DNA of 64,000 nucleotides, from assembly GCF_002237555.1 (NCBI RefSeq), contig NZ_CP022540.1, positions 744,001-808,000 on the forward strand, written 5' to 3'. Position numbers and translations under genes: made by a program. Below the pieces are notes generated by a model, which saw only the letters and a list, made by a program, of their open reading frames with translations, was not told the DNA's origin and did not search any database. Below are positions 8,040-16,685 of this stretch, one piece after another. This DNA is from Antarctobacter heliothermus. Its GTDB lineage: Bacteria > Pseudomonadota > Alphaproteobacteria > Rhodobacterales > Rhodobacteraceae. The stretch's first letter is position 1, and each line of letters begins with the position of its first letter.

Positions 8040-9017
8040 TCAGGCGATCTCGCGAGAGCTGGCCGGGGGCCGGTCACCGGGCTCGGGCCTTGGAAAAAAG
8101 CCGGTCCATTCTGACGACGCAACGAGATCCTCGACGACGATGCGCAATTCATGCGCGACCACGCTGGCAGCAGAGCTAAGCGCGTTGGGCGGCAAGGAAT
8201 ACAGGTAGTTCGACCGATGGAATGAGGCATCCGAGACCCGCAGACAGCGGAAGGATCGCCCGCGTTGCCCCTCTTGCATGATCGCGCCCATCGGCTTGAT
8301 CGTGCCGCCGATCTTGTCATGCACCGCGTTCATCACCAGTGACAATGAATCGATTTCGGCCACAACATTCGGGAACAGCGCCCTGCTTTCGAACTCTGCC
8401 TCAATGCGCTTGCGCAACCCGTGATCCGAGGTCGGCAGGACCAACGGCACCTTTGCCATTTCGCTCATCGTCACGCTGTCGCGACCGGACAAAAGGTCAC
8501 TTTCACCCGGCAAAATCAGGAACAACTCTTCGACCATCAATGGTTCGACCGACAGATCGCTGGGCAGATCGCGCGAAAACAGGACAGCCAAATCCAGCCG
8601 GTTTTGGCGGATCAAATGCGCGACATGGCCGCTCATGGCTTCGACCACGTTCAGGGAAATGCCAGGATACTTCTCTCGCACGCGTTTTACCAACGGCAAG
8701 CCCACGGCCGCAACGGTTGTCGCAGGCAACCCGACCGAGGCAACGCCGGTAATCTCGCCATTGTCGGACCGAGCGATGGTCATCGCCTGCTCGAACTGCC
8801 GCAGGATCAGCCGGGCATGGTGATACAGTGCACGGCCCGTCTCATTCGGGGTGACGCCGCGAGAGGACCGGACCAGCAGTTGCTTGCCCACCTGATCTTC
8901 AAGCTTGGCAACCTGCTGGCTGAGCGCGGGCTGCGCCACATGCAGGCTTTGGGACGCCTTGGACAGGCTGCCCATCTCGACGATGCGGACGAAGTAGCGA
9001 AGCTGACGAATATCCAT
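8040..9017 (-). CDS. LysR family transcriptional regulator
   Basis: 325 residues. The N-terminal helix-turn-helix is canonical (MDIRQLRYFVRIVEMGSLSK, then ASQSLHVAQPALSQQVAKLE and LFVRS-like QLLVRSSRGVTPNETG). The co-inducer domain follows (residues about 92-295) with the LPATTVAAVGLPLVKRV start and FLILPGESDLL strand. The last 25 residues (FFPRPEPGDRPP) are a low-complexity tail. It is transcribed divergently from the Liv-type ABC operon 142 bases away, with a palindrome between them, so it is the likely regulator of that operon. The inducer is unknown. Confidence 0.92.
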   Translation of the reverse strand: MDIRQLRYFVRIVEMGSLSKASQSLHVAQPALSQQVAKLEDQVGKQLLVRSSRGVTPNETGRALYHHARLILRQFEQAMTIARSDNGEITGVASVGLPATTVAAVGLPLVKRVREKYPGISLNVVEAMSGHVAHLIRQNRLDLAVLFSRDLPSDLSVEPLMVEELFLILPGESDLLSGRDSVTMSEMAKVPLVLPTSDHGLRKRIEAEFESRALFPNVVAEIDSLSLVMNAVHDKIGGTIKPMGAIMQEGQRGRSFRCLRVSDASFHRSNYLYSLPPNALSSAASVVAHELRIVVEDLVASSEWTGFFPRPEPGDRPPASSREIA

Positions 9018-9043
9018 GGTGAAAAATCTACCTGCGCGCCGAG

Positions 9044-9062
9044 GTATAATGCAAGCTTATAC
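9044..9062. promoter_or_regulatory. Candidate LysR-type operator in divergent promoter region
   Basis: GTATAA-N7-TTATAC is a perfect 6-bp inverted repeat lying 27 bases upstream of the lysR-type start and about 100 bases before the ABC operon. It contains the T-N11-A pattern of LysR regulator sites. Inference from symmetry and location. Confidence 0.45.
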
Positions 9063-9159
9063 GCCGTTCCGAATTCGGTATTATTTGTCGCCCTGCGCAA
9101 TTGTTACGATGGTCCCTGTGCGAGGCCGAAAAGGCCCGCCACGACAGGGAGGAAAGACC

Positions 9160-10440
9160 ATGACTTTTCGCAAGCGGACCGTTTCCGGCGGCACCGGAAC
9201 GCTCTTCACCCGCAGATCCGCTCTCAAGATTGCCACAGGCACAGCAGCGGCTTCGCTACTGGGTGCCCCGGCGCTTGTGCGGGCGCAATCCGGGCCAATC
9301 AAGATCGGCCACCTGACCCCGATGACCGGCTTTCTTGGCACGTTGGGCGGCTGGGCCGTCGATGGCGCCAGTCTCGCGGTCGAGGAAATCAATGCAGCGG
9401 GCGGAGTCGCGGGCCGCATGATCGACCTGATGAGCGAGGATTCCATCAATCCCGAAAACGGCGCGACCAAAGCGCAGCGGATGCTGGAACAGGACGGCGC
9501 GGATTTCATCCTTGGCGAGATCAGCTCGGCCACCTCGCTGGCCATCTCCGAGGTTGCGGCGCGCAACGAAAAACTGTTCATCGCCGTTGGTCCGCGGTCT
9601 GACGTACTGCGCGGCGAACGCTGCTCACCCTACATGTTCTGTACCGACATTCCCAACACCGTGATGGTCAATTCCGTGGGCACCTCGCTCAAGCAGCAAG
9701 AGAACATCGCGGGCAAAAAGTTCTTTACGCTGACCGCCGACTACGTCTTCGGTCACGACCTGCTGACAGCGGCCAAGGCGTTCTTTGACCGCAACGACTC
9801 TGAATTAATCGGGGATGAGCTGATCGCGACAGATGTCACCGATTTCAGCCCCTTCATCCTCAAGATCCGGCAGGCCAACCCGGACTATGTCTGTCTCAAC
9901 CTTGCGGGCAATCAGGTGACCAACTTCGTCAAGCAATACGCAGAGTTCGGCCTGCCCTACCCGATGATCGGCTTTAACCTGAACACCGCAGACGCTTGGG
10001 CCGCCGGCACCGGCAACCTGTCGGGCACCTGGCCCACCGTCTGGCTGCACACGCTGGACACACCGGAAAGCAAGGCCTTTGTCGAACGCTTTCAGACGAA
10101 GTACGGCAAGATCCCGGAAAACCATGCGTGGATCTCCTACATCGCGATCCAGATCATGGCCAAGGCGATGCAGGAAACCGGCGGCGCTGCGACACCGGAA
10201 CTGATTGAGTACCTCGAAAGCGGGTCCGAGTTCGACATCATGAAGAACCGCCCGGCCTATTTCCGCGCCGAGGACCACCAGCTTGTGCAAGAGGCCTATG
10301 CCTTCAGCGTCAAGGAAGAAGGCACCTATGATGATGTGCACGACATGCTGTCGTTGAGCGACCCTGTGCCTGCCGCCGATCAGCCGCTGACCACAATCTA
10401 CCCATCGGTCGAAAACGGCGCCTGCAAGCTGCCGGCATAA
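9160..10440 (+). CDS. ABC transporter substrate-binding protein, Liv (type 1) family, Tat-exported
   Basis: 426 residues starting at ATG 9160, preceded by GGGAGGAAAG. The N-terminus carries a twin-arginine signal, TRRSALKIA, followed by a hydrophobic stretch ending ALVRAQS, so export in folded form by Tat is predicted. The mature protein has the type 1 periplasmic-binding fold of LivK/AmiC relatives: IKIGHLTPMTGFLGTLGGWAVDGASLAVEEINAAGG, GATKAQRMLEQDGADFILGE, then domain 2 with FFTLTADYVFGHDLLTAA and YPMIGFN. It heads the operon with the LivH permease and the fused LivM-LivG-LivF protein. The ligand could be an amino acid, amide or aromatic/short-chain acid; the sequence does not decide. Confidence 0.9.
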   Translation: MTFRKRTVSGGTGTLFTRRSALKIATGTAAASLLGAPALVRAQSGPIKIGHLTPMTGFLGTLGGWAVDGASLAVEEINAAGGVAGRMIDLMSEDSINPENGATKAQRMLEQDGADFILGEISSATSLAISEVAARNEKLFIAVGPRSDVLRGERCSPYMFCTDIPNTVMVNSVGTSLKQQENIAGKKFFTLTADYVFGHDLLTAAKAFFDRNDSELIGDELIATDVTDFSPFILKIRQANPDYVCLNLAGNQVTNFVKQYAEFGLPYPMIGFNLNTADAWAAGTGNLSGTWPTVWLHTLDTPESKAFVERFQTKYGKIPENHAWISYIAIQIMAKAMQETGGAATPELIEYLESGSEFDIMKNRPAYFRAEDHQLVQEAYAFSVKEEGTYDDVHDMLSLSDPVPAADQPLTTIYPSVENGACKLPA

Positions 10441-10452
10441 TTCGACACCGCC

Positions 10453-10478
10453 GCCGCGCCCGACACAGGGGGCGCGGC
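10453..10478 (+). terminator. Intercistronic hairpin after the binding-protein gene
   Basis: GCCGCGCCC (10453-10461) pairs perfectly with GGGCGCGGC (10470-10478) around an 8-base loop, 12 bases after the stop codon. There is an A-run rather than a T-run downstream, so it is more likely an mRNA-stabilising or partial-termination hairpin that raises binding-protein expression over the permease genes. Confidence 0.5.
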
Positions 10479-10501
10479 GCAAAAAGGGACACAGAAACTT
10501 C

Positions 10502-11380
10502 ATGCAGATCGTCTTTCTGCTCGAGCAGGTCGTGAACGGCCTGGTGCTCGGCGGGTATTACCTCCTTATCGCTCTTGGCCTGTCGCTTATCTTCAGCGTG
10601 GGCGGCATCGTGAACCTGTCACATGGCGCGTTCTACGCCCTTGGGGCCTATGTCTTTGTCACTATTTCGGGCGTGACCGGGTTTACACTTGGGGTGGTGG
10701 TTTCGCCCGTTCTGGTGGCCCTGCTGGGCATCCTGTTCGAACGGTTCATCCTGCGCCGCTTTTACCGCGAGGACCCGATCCTCAGCCTGCTGGTGACCTT
10801 CGGGTTGGCGTTGGTGGCGGAACAGGGGATCCGGATGCTCTGGGGCTCGGCCCCGCTGCCTGCCAATCTACCGTCTGAAATCCGTGGGTCAGTCATCCTT
10901 GGTCCGTTCCTCTTTTCGAAATACCGGCTTTTGATGCTGGCGGTGATCGCAGCGGTGCTGGCGGCGATCTGGCTGCTGCTCAACAAGACCTCGTTCGGCC
11001 GTGTGGTGCGCGCGGGAATCCAGGATCCCGACATGGTTGCGGCGCTTGGCATCCGGTTGCAGCCCTACATGACGGCCGTGGTGATGCTGGGTGTGGGCCT
11101 TGCGGCCTTGGGCGGCGCGATGTTCGCCCCGATCACCACCGTGCATCCAGCCATGGGCGCGGAAATCCTGACCATCGCGTTTGTCGTCGTCATCATTGGC
11201 GGGCTGGGCAGTTTCTGGGGCGTGGTCTGCGCAGCGATGCTGGTGGGCGTCGTGCGCGGCGTCACCGTGTTCTTTCTGCCCGCCGCCTCTGAGGCGTCGA
11301 TGTATGTGCTGATGTTCCTCATCCTGCTGCTGCGCCCGCGCGGCCTGCTGGGCGAGTCAATCCAAAAGTTTGAGTCCTGA
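10502..11380 (+). CDS. Branched-chain amino acid-type ABC transporter permease (LivH)
   Basis: 292 residues with about eight membrane segments and the LivH hallmarks: ALGLSLIFSVGGIVNLSHGAFYALGAY near the N-terminus, the cytoplasmic coupling loop with GRVVRAGIQDPDMVAALGI, and the C-terminal GGLGSFWGVVCAAMLVGVVRG and LLRPRGLLGE. It forms the membrane channel with the LivM domain of the next gene, which begins one base after this stop (TGA-G-ATG). Confidence 0.93.
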   Translation: MQIVFLLEQVVNGLVLGGYYLLIALGLSLIFSVGGIVNLSHGAFYALGAYVFVTISGVTGFTLGVVVSPVLVALLGILFERFILRRFYREDPILSLLVTFGLALVAEQGIRMLWGSAPLPANLPSEIRGSVILGPFLFSKYRLLMLAVIAAVLAAIWLLLNKTSFGRVVRAGIQDPDMVAALGIRLQPYMTAVVMLGVGLAALGGAMFAPITTVHPAMGAEILTIAFVVVIIGGLGSFWGVVCAAMLVGVVRGVTVFFLPAASEASMYVLMFLILLLRPRGLLGESIQKFES

Positions 11381-11381
11381 G

Positions 11382-13907
11382 ATGCACGACAAAACCGCTA
11401 CTCTTATCGGCTCGGCGCTGGTCCTGCTTGCCCTGCCCTTTGTCGTTCCTCTGTTGGGGCTGACCAGCTCCACCGCAACGCAGATCGTGGTGCTGGCCAT
11501 CTCTGCGCTGGGTCTGAACATGATGATGGGATACACTGGACTGGTGTCCTTTGGTCATGCCGCGTGGTTCGGGCTTGCCGCCTATGCCGCCGCGCTGGCG
11601 CAAAAACACCTGTTCCATGGCCAGATACTGCTGCCGATGCTGACCGGGCTGGTCTTTGTCGCGTTGCTGTCGCTGGTCGTCGGTGCGCTGCTGCTGCGCC
11701 GCCGTGGCGTATATTTTGCGCTGATGACACTGGCACTGTCAGCTCTGACATTCTCCATCGCCTTTCGCTGGACGGCCGTCACCGGGGGCGAGGACGGGTT
11801 GGGCGGCTTTGACCGGTCGACCCTGCTGCCTTTGGACCTGTCCGACAACCTGACCTACTACTATTTCACCGCTGCGATCGGACTGGTTGTCCTGTTCGGC
11901 CTGATCCGCGTCGTGCATTCGCCCTTTGGCCATGTCCTGAAAGCGATCCGCGAGAACCAGGAGCGGGCCGAATTTCAGGGCTACGCAGTCAACCGCTACA
12001 AACTGGGGGTTTTCGTGCTGTCGTCGACCGTGACGGGACTCGGCGGCATCCTGTCGGGCTTTCAACACTATATCGTCACCGCCGAGAGTACCTCGATCGA
12101 ATTCTCGGGAGAGTTGCTGGCTATGGTCGTGATTGGTGGAATGCGCGGCCACATCCTTGGACCCGCCGTCGGGGTGCTGTTTTTCACCCTCTTCCGCGAG
12201 GTGCTGTCGGGCTGGACCTCTGATTGGCTGTTCTGGTTCGGGATCGTCTTTGTCGGCTTCGTCATGTACCTGCCCGGCGGCATCGTCGGCATCGTGCAAA
12301 AGATCCGTCACACGCTAAGCCCACCGCCCGACACCGCGGCGGCCATGTCCAATCGCAAAATCTACGAGGGGCTTGACCTGCCCGCCTCGCTGCGGCCAGC
12401 ACCGTTCAAAAAGGCCGAAGTTCTGAGTGCAACTAGCGTGTCGAAGAATTTCGGCGGCATCCGGGCCGTCCGCGAAGCCGGGCTAAGCGTGGCACCGGGA
12501 CAGATTCATGCGCTGATCGGGCCGAATGGGGCGGGCAAAACCACCTTGTTCAACTTGATCTCCGGCAAGTATGCGCCAACCGGCGGGCAAATCACCTTGG
12601 ATGGCCACTCTATCGCTGGACTGCCGCCGCACCGGATCAGCCAGGCGGGTTTGGCGCGCAGTTTCCAGATCACCTCGCTTTTCGAGGGCCTGACCATTCG
12701 CGAGAACCTGCGGTTGTCCTTTCAGGCCCAGCACGCCGGGCGCTACAATATGTGGAGGGATGTGGACAGCTACACCGACATTGACGCAGAAACCGCAGAG
12801 TTGATCCGGTTTCTCGGACTGGAGGGGATTGAGGACACGCTGGGCGCCGATCTGTCGTATGGCGGACAGCGGCTTGTGGATCTGGGCATCGCGCTGGCCA
12901 CCAAGCCGCAGATGCTGCTGCTGGACGAACCGCTGGCTGGGCTGGCCGCCGCCGAACGAGAGCGGGTTTCGCGACTGATCACCACGATGGCGCAATACAT
13001 CCCCGTGCTGATCGTGGAACATGACATCGACCGCATTCTGGGCCTGTCGGACGTGGTCACGGTAATGAACGACGGCGCTGTTCTCGTCTCCGGCACGCCG
13101 GACGAAATCCGCAACGACACGCGCGTTCAAGAAGTCTACACCGGCACCGGCACCCCCGCCGTGACCGGAGCCCGCGCGGCGAACGAGGCACAAGGCACCC
13201 CGGTGCTACAGGTCGAGAATCTGCACAGTTACTACGGCAAAAGCCACATCCTGAACGGAGCGGCACTGGAGGTCCGCCAAGGCGAGATCGTGGCCCTGCT
13301 GGGCCGCAACGGCGCGGGCAAATCAACCTTCCTCAAATCCGTTTCGGGACTGGTGCGCCCGCGCGACGGCACGGTGAAATTCGCGGGCACCGACATTGCC
13401 GGCATGTCCGCGCCCGACGTCGCCCGCGCCGGTGTGGGATATGTGCCGCAGGGACGCGGGCTGTTTTCGGGGATGACGGTGCGTGACAACCTTGCGCTGG
13501 GTCGTCTGGCCCGGCCACGCGGCGAAGGCGGGGCCTACTGGACCGAAGAGCGGATCTTTGACTACTTTCCCCGCCTCAAGGAACGTATCACCAGCCATGC
13601 GGATTTCCTGTCGGGCGGCGAACAGCAGATGCTGGCCATCGCACGGGCACTGTCGGCGGATGTAAAGCTGCTGTTGCTGGATGAACCGTTCGAGGGCCTT
13701 GCGCCCGCCGTCGTTGAGGATCTGTTCCGCGTGCTCGACCAACTGCGCACGGTCGTCCCCATCATCATCGTCGAGCACAATTTAGACTTGGTGCTGGCGC
13801 TGTCCGACCGGGTCTACGCGATGGAACAGGGGGCCGTGTTCCACGAAGGACCTGCCTCAGACCTGTTGGACGACCTCGACTACCGCAAGAAAATTCTCTG
13901 GCTGTGA
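11382..13907 (+). CDS. Fused LivM permease - LivG ATPase - LivF ATPase
   Basis: One 841-residue polypeptide holding three parts normally made separately. Residues about 1-320 are a LivM permease (MMGYTGLVSFGHAAWFGLAAY, VLKAIRENQERAEFQGY, MVVIGGMRGHILGPAVG). Residues about 345-590 are a LivG-type ATPase with Walker A GPNGAGKTT at 380, ARSFQITSLFEGLT, a signature LSYGGQ and Walker B LLLDEPLAGL. Residues about 605-841 are a LivF-type ATPase with Walker A GRNGAGKST at 641, GYVPQGRGLFSGMTV, LSGGEQQ and LLLDEPFEGL. No stop or frameshift separates them. ATG 11382 is preferred over the in-frame TTG at 11370 because it follows the LivH stop directly. Both nucleotide sites look intact, so the protein should be functional. 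Confidence 0.93.
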   Translation: MHDKTATLIGSALVLLALPFVVPLLGLTSSTATQIVVLAISALGLNMMMGYTGLVSFGHAAWFGLAAYAAALAQKHLFHGQILLPMLTGLVFVALLSLVVGALLLRRRGVYFALMTLALSALTFSIAFRWTAVTGGEDGLGGFDRSTLLPLDLSDNLTYYYFTAAIGLVVLFGLIRVVHSPFGHVLKAIRENQERAEFQGYAVNRYKLGVFVLSSTVTGLGGILSGFQHYIVTAESTSIEFSGELLAMVVIGGMRGHILGPAVGVLFFTLFREVLSGWTSDWLFWFGIVFVGFVMYLPGGIVGIVQKIRHTLSPPPDTAAAMSNRKIYEGLDLPASLRPAPFKKAEVLSATSVSKNFGGIRAVREAGLSVAPGQIHALIGPNGAGKTTLFNLISGKYAPTGGQITLDGHSIAGLPPHRISQAGLARSFQITSLFEGLTIRENLRLSFQAQHAGRYNMWRDVDSYTDIDAETAELIRFLGLEGIEDTLGADLSYGGQRLVDLGIALATKPQMLLLDEPLAGLAAAERERVSRLITTMAQYIPVLIVEHDIDRILGLSDVVTVMNDGAVLVSGTPDEIRNDTRVQEVYTGTGTPAVTGARAANEAQGTPVLQVENLHSYYGKSHILNGAALEVRQGEIVALLGRNGAGKSTFLKSVSGLVRPRDGTVKFAGTDIAGMSAPDVARAGVGYVPQGRGLFSGMTVRDNLALGRLARPRGEGGAYWTEERIFDYFPRLKERITSHADFLSGGEQQMLAIARALSADVKLLLLDEPFEGLAPAVVEDLFRVLDQLRTVVPIIIVEHNLDLVLALSDRVYAMEQGAVFHEGPASDLLDDLDYRKKILWL

Positions 13908-13924
13908 TGTGCGAAGGACCTGAC

Positions 13925-14494
13925 ATGAGCGATGACGCAACTCCGCCTGCCAGGGATGCCAATCATCGGACGTTGAGCCTGCTGATAGACGAGGTCGCAG
14001 TTCCAGGCACAGGCAAACGGCTGGATGTATTGGACAAGTACAGCCGGTCGCCGGTCGCCCGCGAACGAGAAACAGACACGGCGCAAGTCGACCCGATGAT
14101 CTCGGTCGCCGATGCGGCGTTCCGGGCGGGTCGAACATCCTCGCGTGAACGCGGCGCGAGCCTCGACTGGGCGGCGCAGATCCCTACGACGTGCGACGAC
14201 GTCTTTGGCCCGGTGCTCTGCCCCATCCCCTTCGACACATTGGACGAAGCCATCGACATCGTGAACGCCGCCCCAAACGGGTTGGCCACGGGGGTGTTCA
14301 CCAACCGGTTAAACGATGCTTTCCGCGCCGCGCGGCATCTGGAGGTGGGGGGCGTGCATATCAATGAAACCTCTTTCTCACCCGTGGACCTGATGCCCTA
14401 TGGCGGCACCAAGAACAGCGGGTTCGGGCGCGCAGGCCCGCGATACGCGGGCGAAGAAATGACCGAACAACGGATCGTCAAGATCAACACCTAA
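13925..14494 (+). pseudogene. Aldehyde dehydrogenase with large internal in-frame deletion
   Basis: The 189-residue frame begins like an ALDH N-terminus (LLIDEVAVPGTGKRLDVLDKYSR, VADAAFRAGR; about residues 17-70) and jumps directly to the ALDH C-terminus (FGPVLCPIPFDTLDEAIDIVN, NGLATGVFTNRLNDAFRAAR, GGVHINETS, PYGGTKNSGFGR, about residues 95-189). The roughly 300 residues in between, including the NAD-binding segment and the catalytic Cys of a normal ~480-residue enzyme, are absent. The frame is kept, so a short product could be made, but it cannot be an active dehydrogenase. It lies between the ABC operon and an SDR and probably once served the same pathway. Confidence 0.8.
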
Positions 14495-14536
14495 GACGGC
14501 GGGCTGCAGGGCGCGCCCCAAGGAAAGGACACCAGC

Positions 14537-15247
14537 ATGACACGCAAGACAGCACTAATATTCGGCGGCTCGCGAGGGATCGGGGCGGCCATCGTCCAGG
14601 CGCTCGCACGGGACGGATTCGATGTGGCGCTGACCTACACCAGCGCCAAACCGGCACAGCCAGACGCGCCCGATGGCGCGACCATCACGATGCACGAGGC
14701 CGATATCCGCGATCCCACACAGGTTGCGGCGGTGTTCGACGCGCTTGGCAAGGCCCCGGACTGTGTCGTCGCCAACGCCGGGATCAACGTGCCGCCGGGT
14801 CCGCTTGCAGAGTTTCCGGACGACCGGTTCCGCGCTCTGGTCGAGGTCAATATCGTCGGCGCTTTCAACGTGCTGCGCGCGGCGGCGGCCCGGGTGTCCG
14901 ATGGCGGCACTATCATCGGTCTGACCACGTCGATGGTCCGCGTCGCCGTTCCCGGCGGCGGACCCTATACGGCCAGCAAGGCTGCGGTGGAGTCCCTTCT
15001 GCGGTCGATGTCCAAGGAATTGGCCGGGCGCGGAGTCCGGGTGAACGGCGTGGCCCCCGGCCCCGTGGACACCGATCTGTTCCGCTCTGGCAAGGACGAG
15101 GCCGCCGTTCAACGCTCTGGCGGGATGAGCCCGTTCAACCGCGTCGGCCAGCCAGCCGAGGTGGCCGAGGTCGTCAGCTTTTTGGCCTCTGAACGCGCGT
15201 CCTGGGTGCACGGCCAGATCGTTCAGCCCAATGGCGGCATGGTCTGA
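14537..15247 (+). CDS. Short-chain dehydrogenase/reductase (SDR)
   Basis: 236 residues of the classical SDR family: cofactor loop GGSRGIGAAIVQAL near the N-terminus, DIRD, NAGINVPPGPLAEF, the active-site Ser of GLTTSMV region and YTASKAAVESLLRSMSKELAGRGVRVNGVAPGPVDTDLF, where Tyr and Lys of YxxxK are present. The C-terminus (FLASERASWVHGQIVQPNGGMV) is typical of 3-oxoacyl-ACP-reductase-like members. GGAAAGGA lies just upstream of the ATG. It is in line with the ABC operon and the broken aldehyde dehydrogenase, so it probably oxidises or reduces an intermediate of the imported compound; the substrate is not evident. Confidence 0.88.
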   Translation: MTRKTALIFGGSRGIGAAIVQALARDGFDVALTYTSAKPAQPDAPDGATITMHEADIRDPTQVAAVFDALGKAPDCVVANAGINVPPGPLAEFPDDRFRALVEVNIVGAFNVLRAAAARVSDGGTIIGLTTSMVRVAVPGGGPYTASKAAVESLLRSMSKELAGRGVRVNGVAPGPVDTDLFRSGKDEAAVQRSGGMSPFNRVGQPAEVAEVVSFLASERASWVHGQIVQPNGGMV

Positions 15248-15255
15248 GCCCAGCC

Positions 15256-15288
15256 CCCGCCCCGGTGTGACCAACACGCCGGGGCGGG
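15256..15288. terminator. Bidirectional hairpin terminator between convergent genes
   Basis: CCCGCCCCGG (15256-15265) pairs with CCGGGGCGGG (15279-15288), and the stem continues inward with GTG/CAC to a five-base loop. It lies exactly between the convergent SDR gene and the membrane-protein gene ending at 15292. It has no long T-run on either strand, so its efficiency is uncertain. Confidence 0.6.
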
Positions 15289-15291
15289 TCC

Positions 15292-16683
15292 TTAACGCGC
15301 CATGGTGATGACCGCCGCCACCCAAAAGCTGCTGAGAAAATAGAACAGCCCGTTCCAGCGCCACGCGATGGTAAAGGACGATACGGCCGAAAGTTGCGAC
15401 ATGATCAGTGTCGTGCCCGAAAGCGGTGAGACCGACGTCCCCATCCCCCACAGCGCCATCATGGTGGCCGCCAGCAGAGGCTGGGGAATCCCCAGCGTGT
15501 CGGGGGCGAAAGCCGAGGTAAAAACCACCAGCGACACGATCGGATGAATGCCGATGGCGCAGATGGCCAAGAAAATCCACAGGATGATCAGGGTGTCGAA
15601 AAAGAACACCCCAGTCGGCCCGCCCTGCCAAAAGCCCAATACATCTCCGGCCATGCCGGGCAGTACCTCGGACATGGCGACCCCAAAGATGTTCGCCGCC
15701 ACAAACAACGTGGTTTCTGTGCGCATCCCCTGATAGCCCGAAATCACCTGGACTGCGGCGTTGCCGACACGCGCGCCGTTCCGGAGGCCATGAACCAGCA
15801 ACATCCAGCCAGTCGCATACAGCGGGCCGACGATGGCGATGGCCGTGGTCAGTGCCATGCCGACGCCCTCAATCAGGCCCATGGTCAGGGCGAACAGCAC
15901 CAATATCGCCAGCAACAGACGCCCCACCGGACGCAACAGGCCAAGCTGCGCCAGCGGCGGCGCAGCCGACGACCGCACCGGAGGGTTTCGCCGGGTCAGG
16001 TTGTCGAACACCACCGACCAGATCAGGAACCCCGCCGCCATCACCAGGCCGTAGGGCAGGGCGTCGGTCCATCCGATGGCGGGCAAAGCCGTCAGCACCG
16101 CCGCTGTGCCTACAAGGAATGGCGACCAGCTTGCCGCCGTGCTGAACCCCCACAAGATTGCGCAGCGCAGGCGTCTGGCGGTATCGGCGCCGGTCACTTT
16201 GCCGTCGAGCATGGGCGCCAGCAATCCGATCCCGGCAAGGTTGAACCCCGCCCCCATCACATGCGCCGACAGCGCTAGCGACAAAAAGCGGTGGCCTTCG
16301 CGCATTTCGCCCATGCCGTCGCGCAACGCCTGGATCGACGGGCTCTGCTCGGCCGCCTTGCGCAGCCAGCCGACAGCGGCAAAGACCAGCAGGAATGGCA
16401 AGGTGCGCACCAACCCGTCGCCGTAGACATGCAGCACGTCCCCCATCCGCAGGGCCGAAACCGTCGCGATGGCGACAAGCACCAGCGCGGCGATCTGCTG
16501 CACACGCGGGATGCGGTAGAATTCGATCAGCACGAACAGCCCCAGCGTCGTGGCCCCCAGGACAAGGGCCGGGCGCACGTCGAACAACGCGCCCAGCGTC
16601 GCCAGAACGGCCGTGATGGTGAACAGCGCCGAAGACAGCCCGATCCGCCCGGCGGGAATGTGTTGTGTGGTGTCCGAACTCAA
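15292..16683 (-). CDS. Multi-pass membrane transporter-like protein in a TRAP operon
   Basis: 463 residues with roughly 11-12 hydrophobic segments and few soluble loops. Segments such as FSTAASWSPFLVGTAAVLTALP and GMGTSVSPLSGTTLIMSQLS, placed in the middle and near the C-terminus, resemble the paired helical-hairpin loops of ion-transporter-superfamily (DctM/CitM/ArsB-like) permeases, but I cannot name a family. It starts two bases after the stop of the TRAP permease gene and is clearly part of that operon. It could be a second transporter for the same substrate or product, or an accessory subunit. Confidence 0.65.
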   Translation of the reverse strand: MSSDTTQHIPAGRIGLSSALFTITAVLATLGALFDVRPALVLGATTLGLFVLIEFYRIPRVQQIAALVLVAIATVSALRMGDVLHVYGDGLVRTLPFLLVFAAVGWLRKAAEQSPSIQALRDGMGEMREGHRFLSLALSAHVMGAGFNLAGIGLLAPMLDGKVTGADTARRLRCAILWGFSTAASWSPFLVGTAAVLTALPAIGWTDALPYGLVMAAGFLIWSVVFDNLTRRNPPVRSSAAPPLAQLGLLRPVGRLLLAILVLFALTMGLIEGVGMALTTAIAIVGPLYATGWMLLVHGLRNGARVGNAAVQVISGYQGMRTETTLFVAANIFGVAMSEVLPGMAGDVLGFWQGGPTGVFFFDTLIILWIFLAICAIGIHPIVSLVVFTSAFAPDTLGIPQPLLAATMMALWGMGTSVSPLSGTTLIMSQLSAVSSFTIAWRWNGLFYFLSSFWVAAVITMAR

Positions 16684-16685
16684 AC

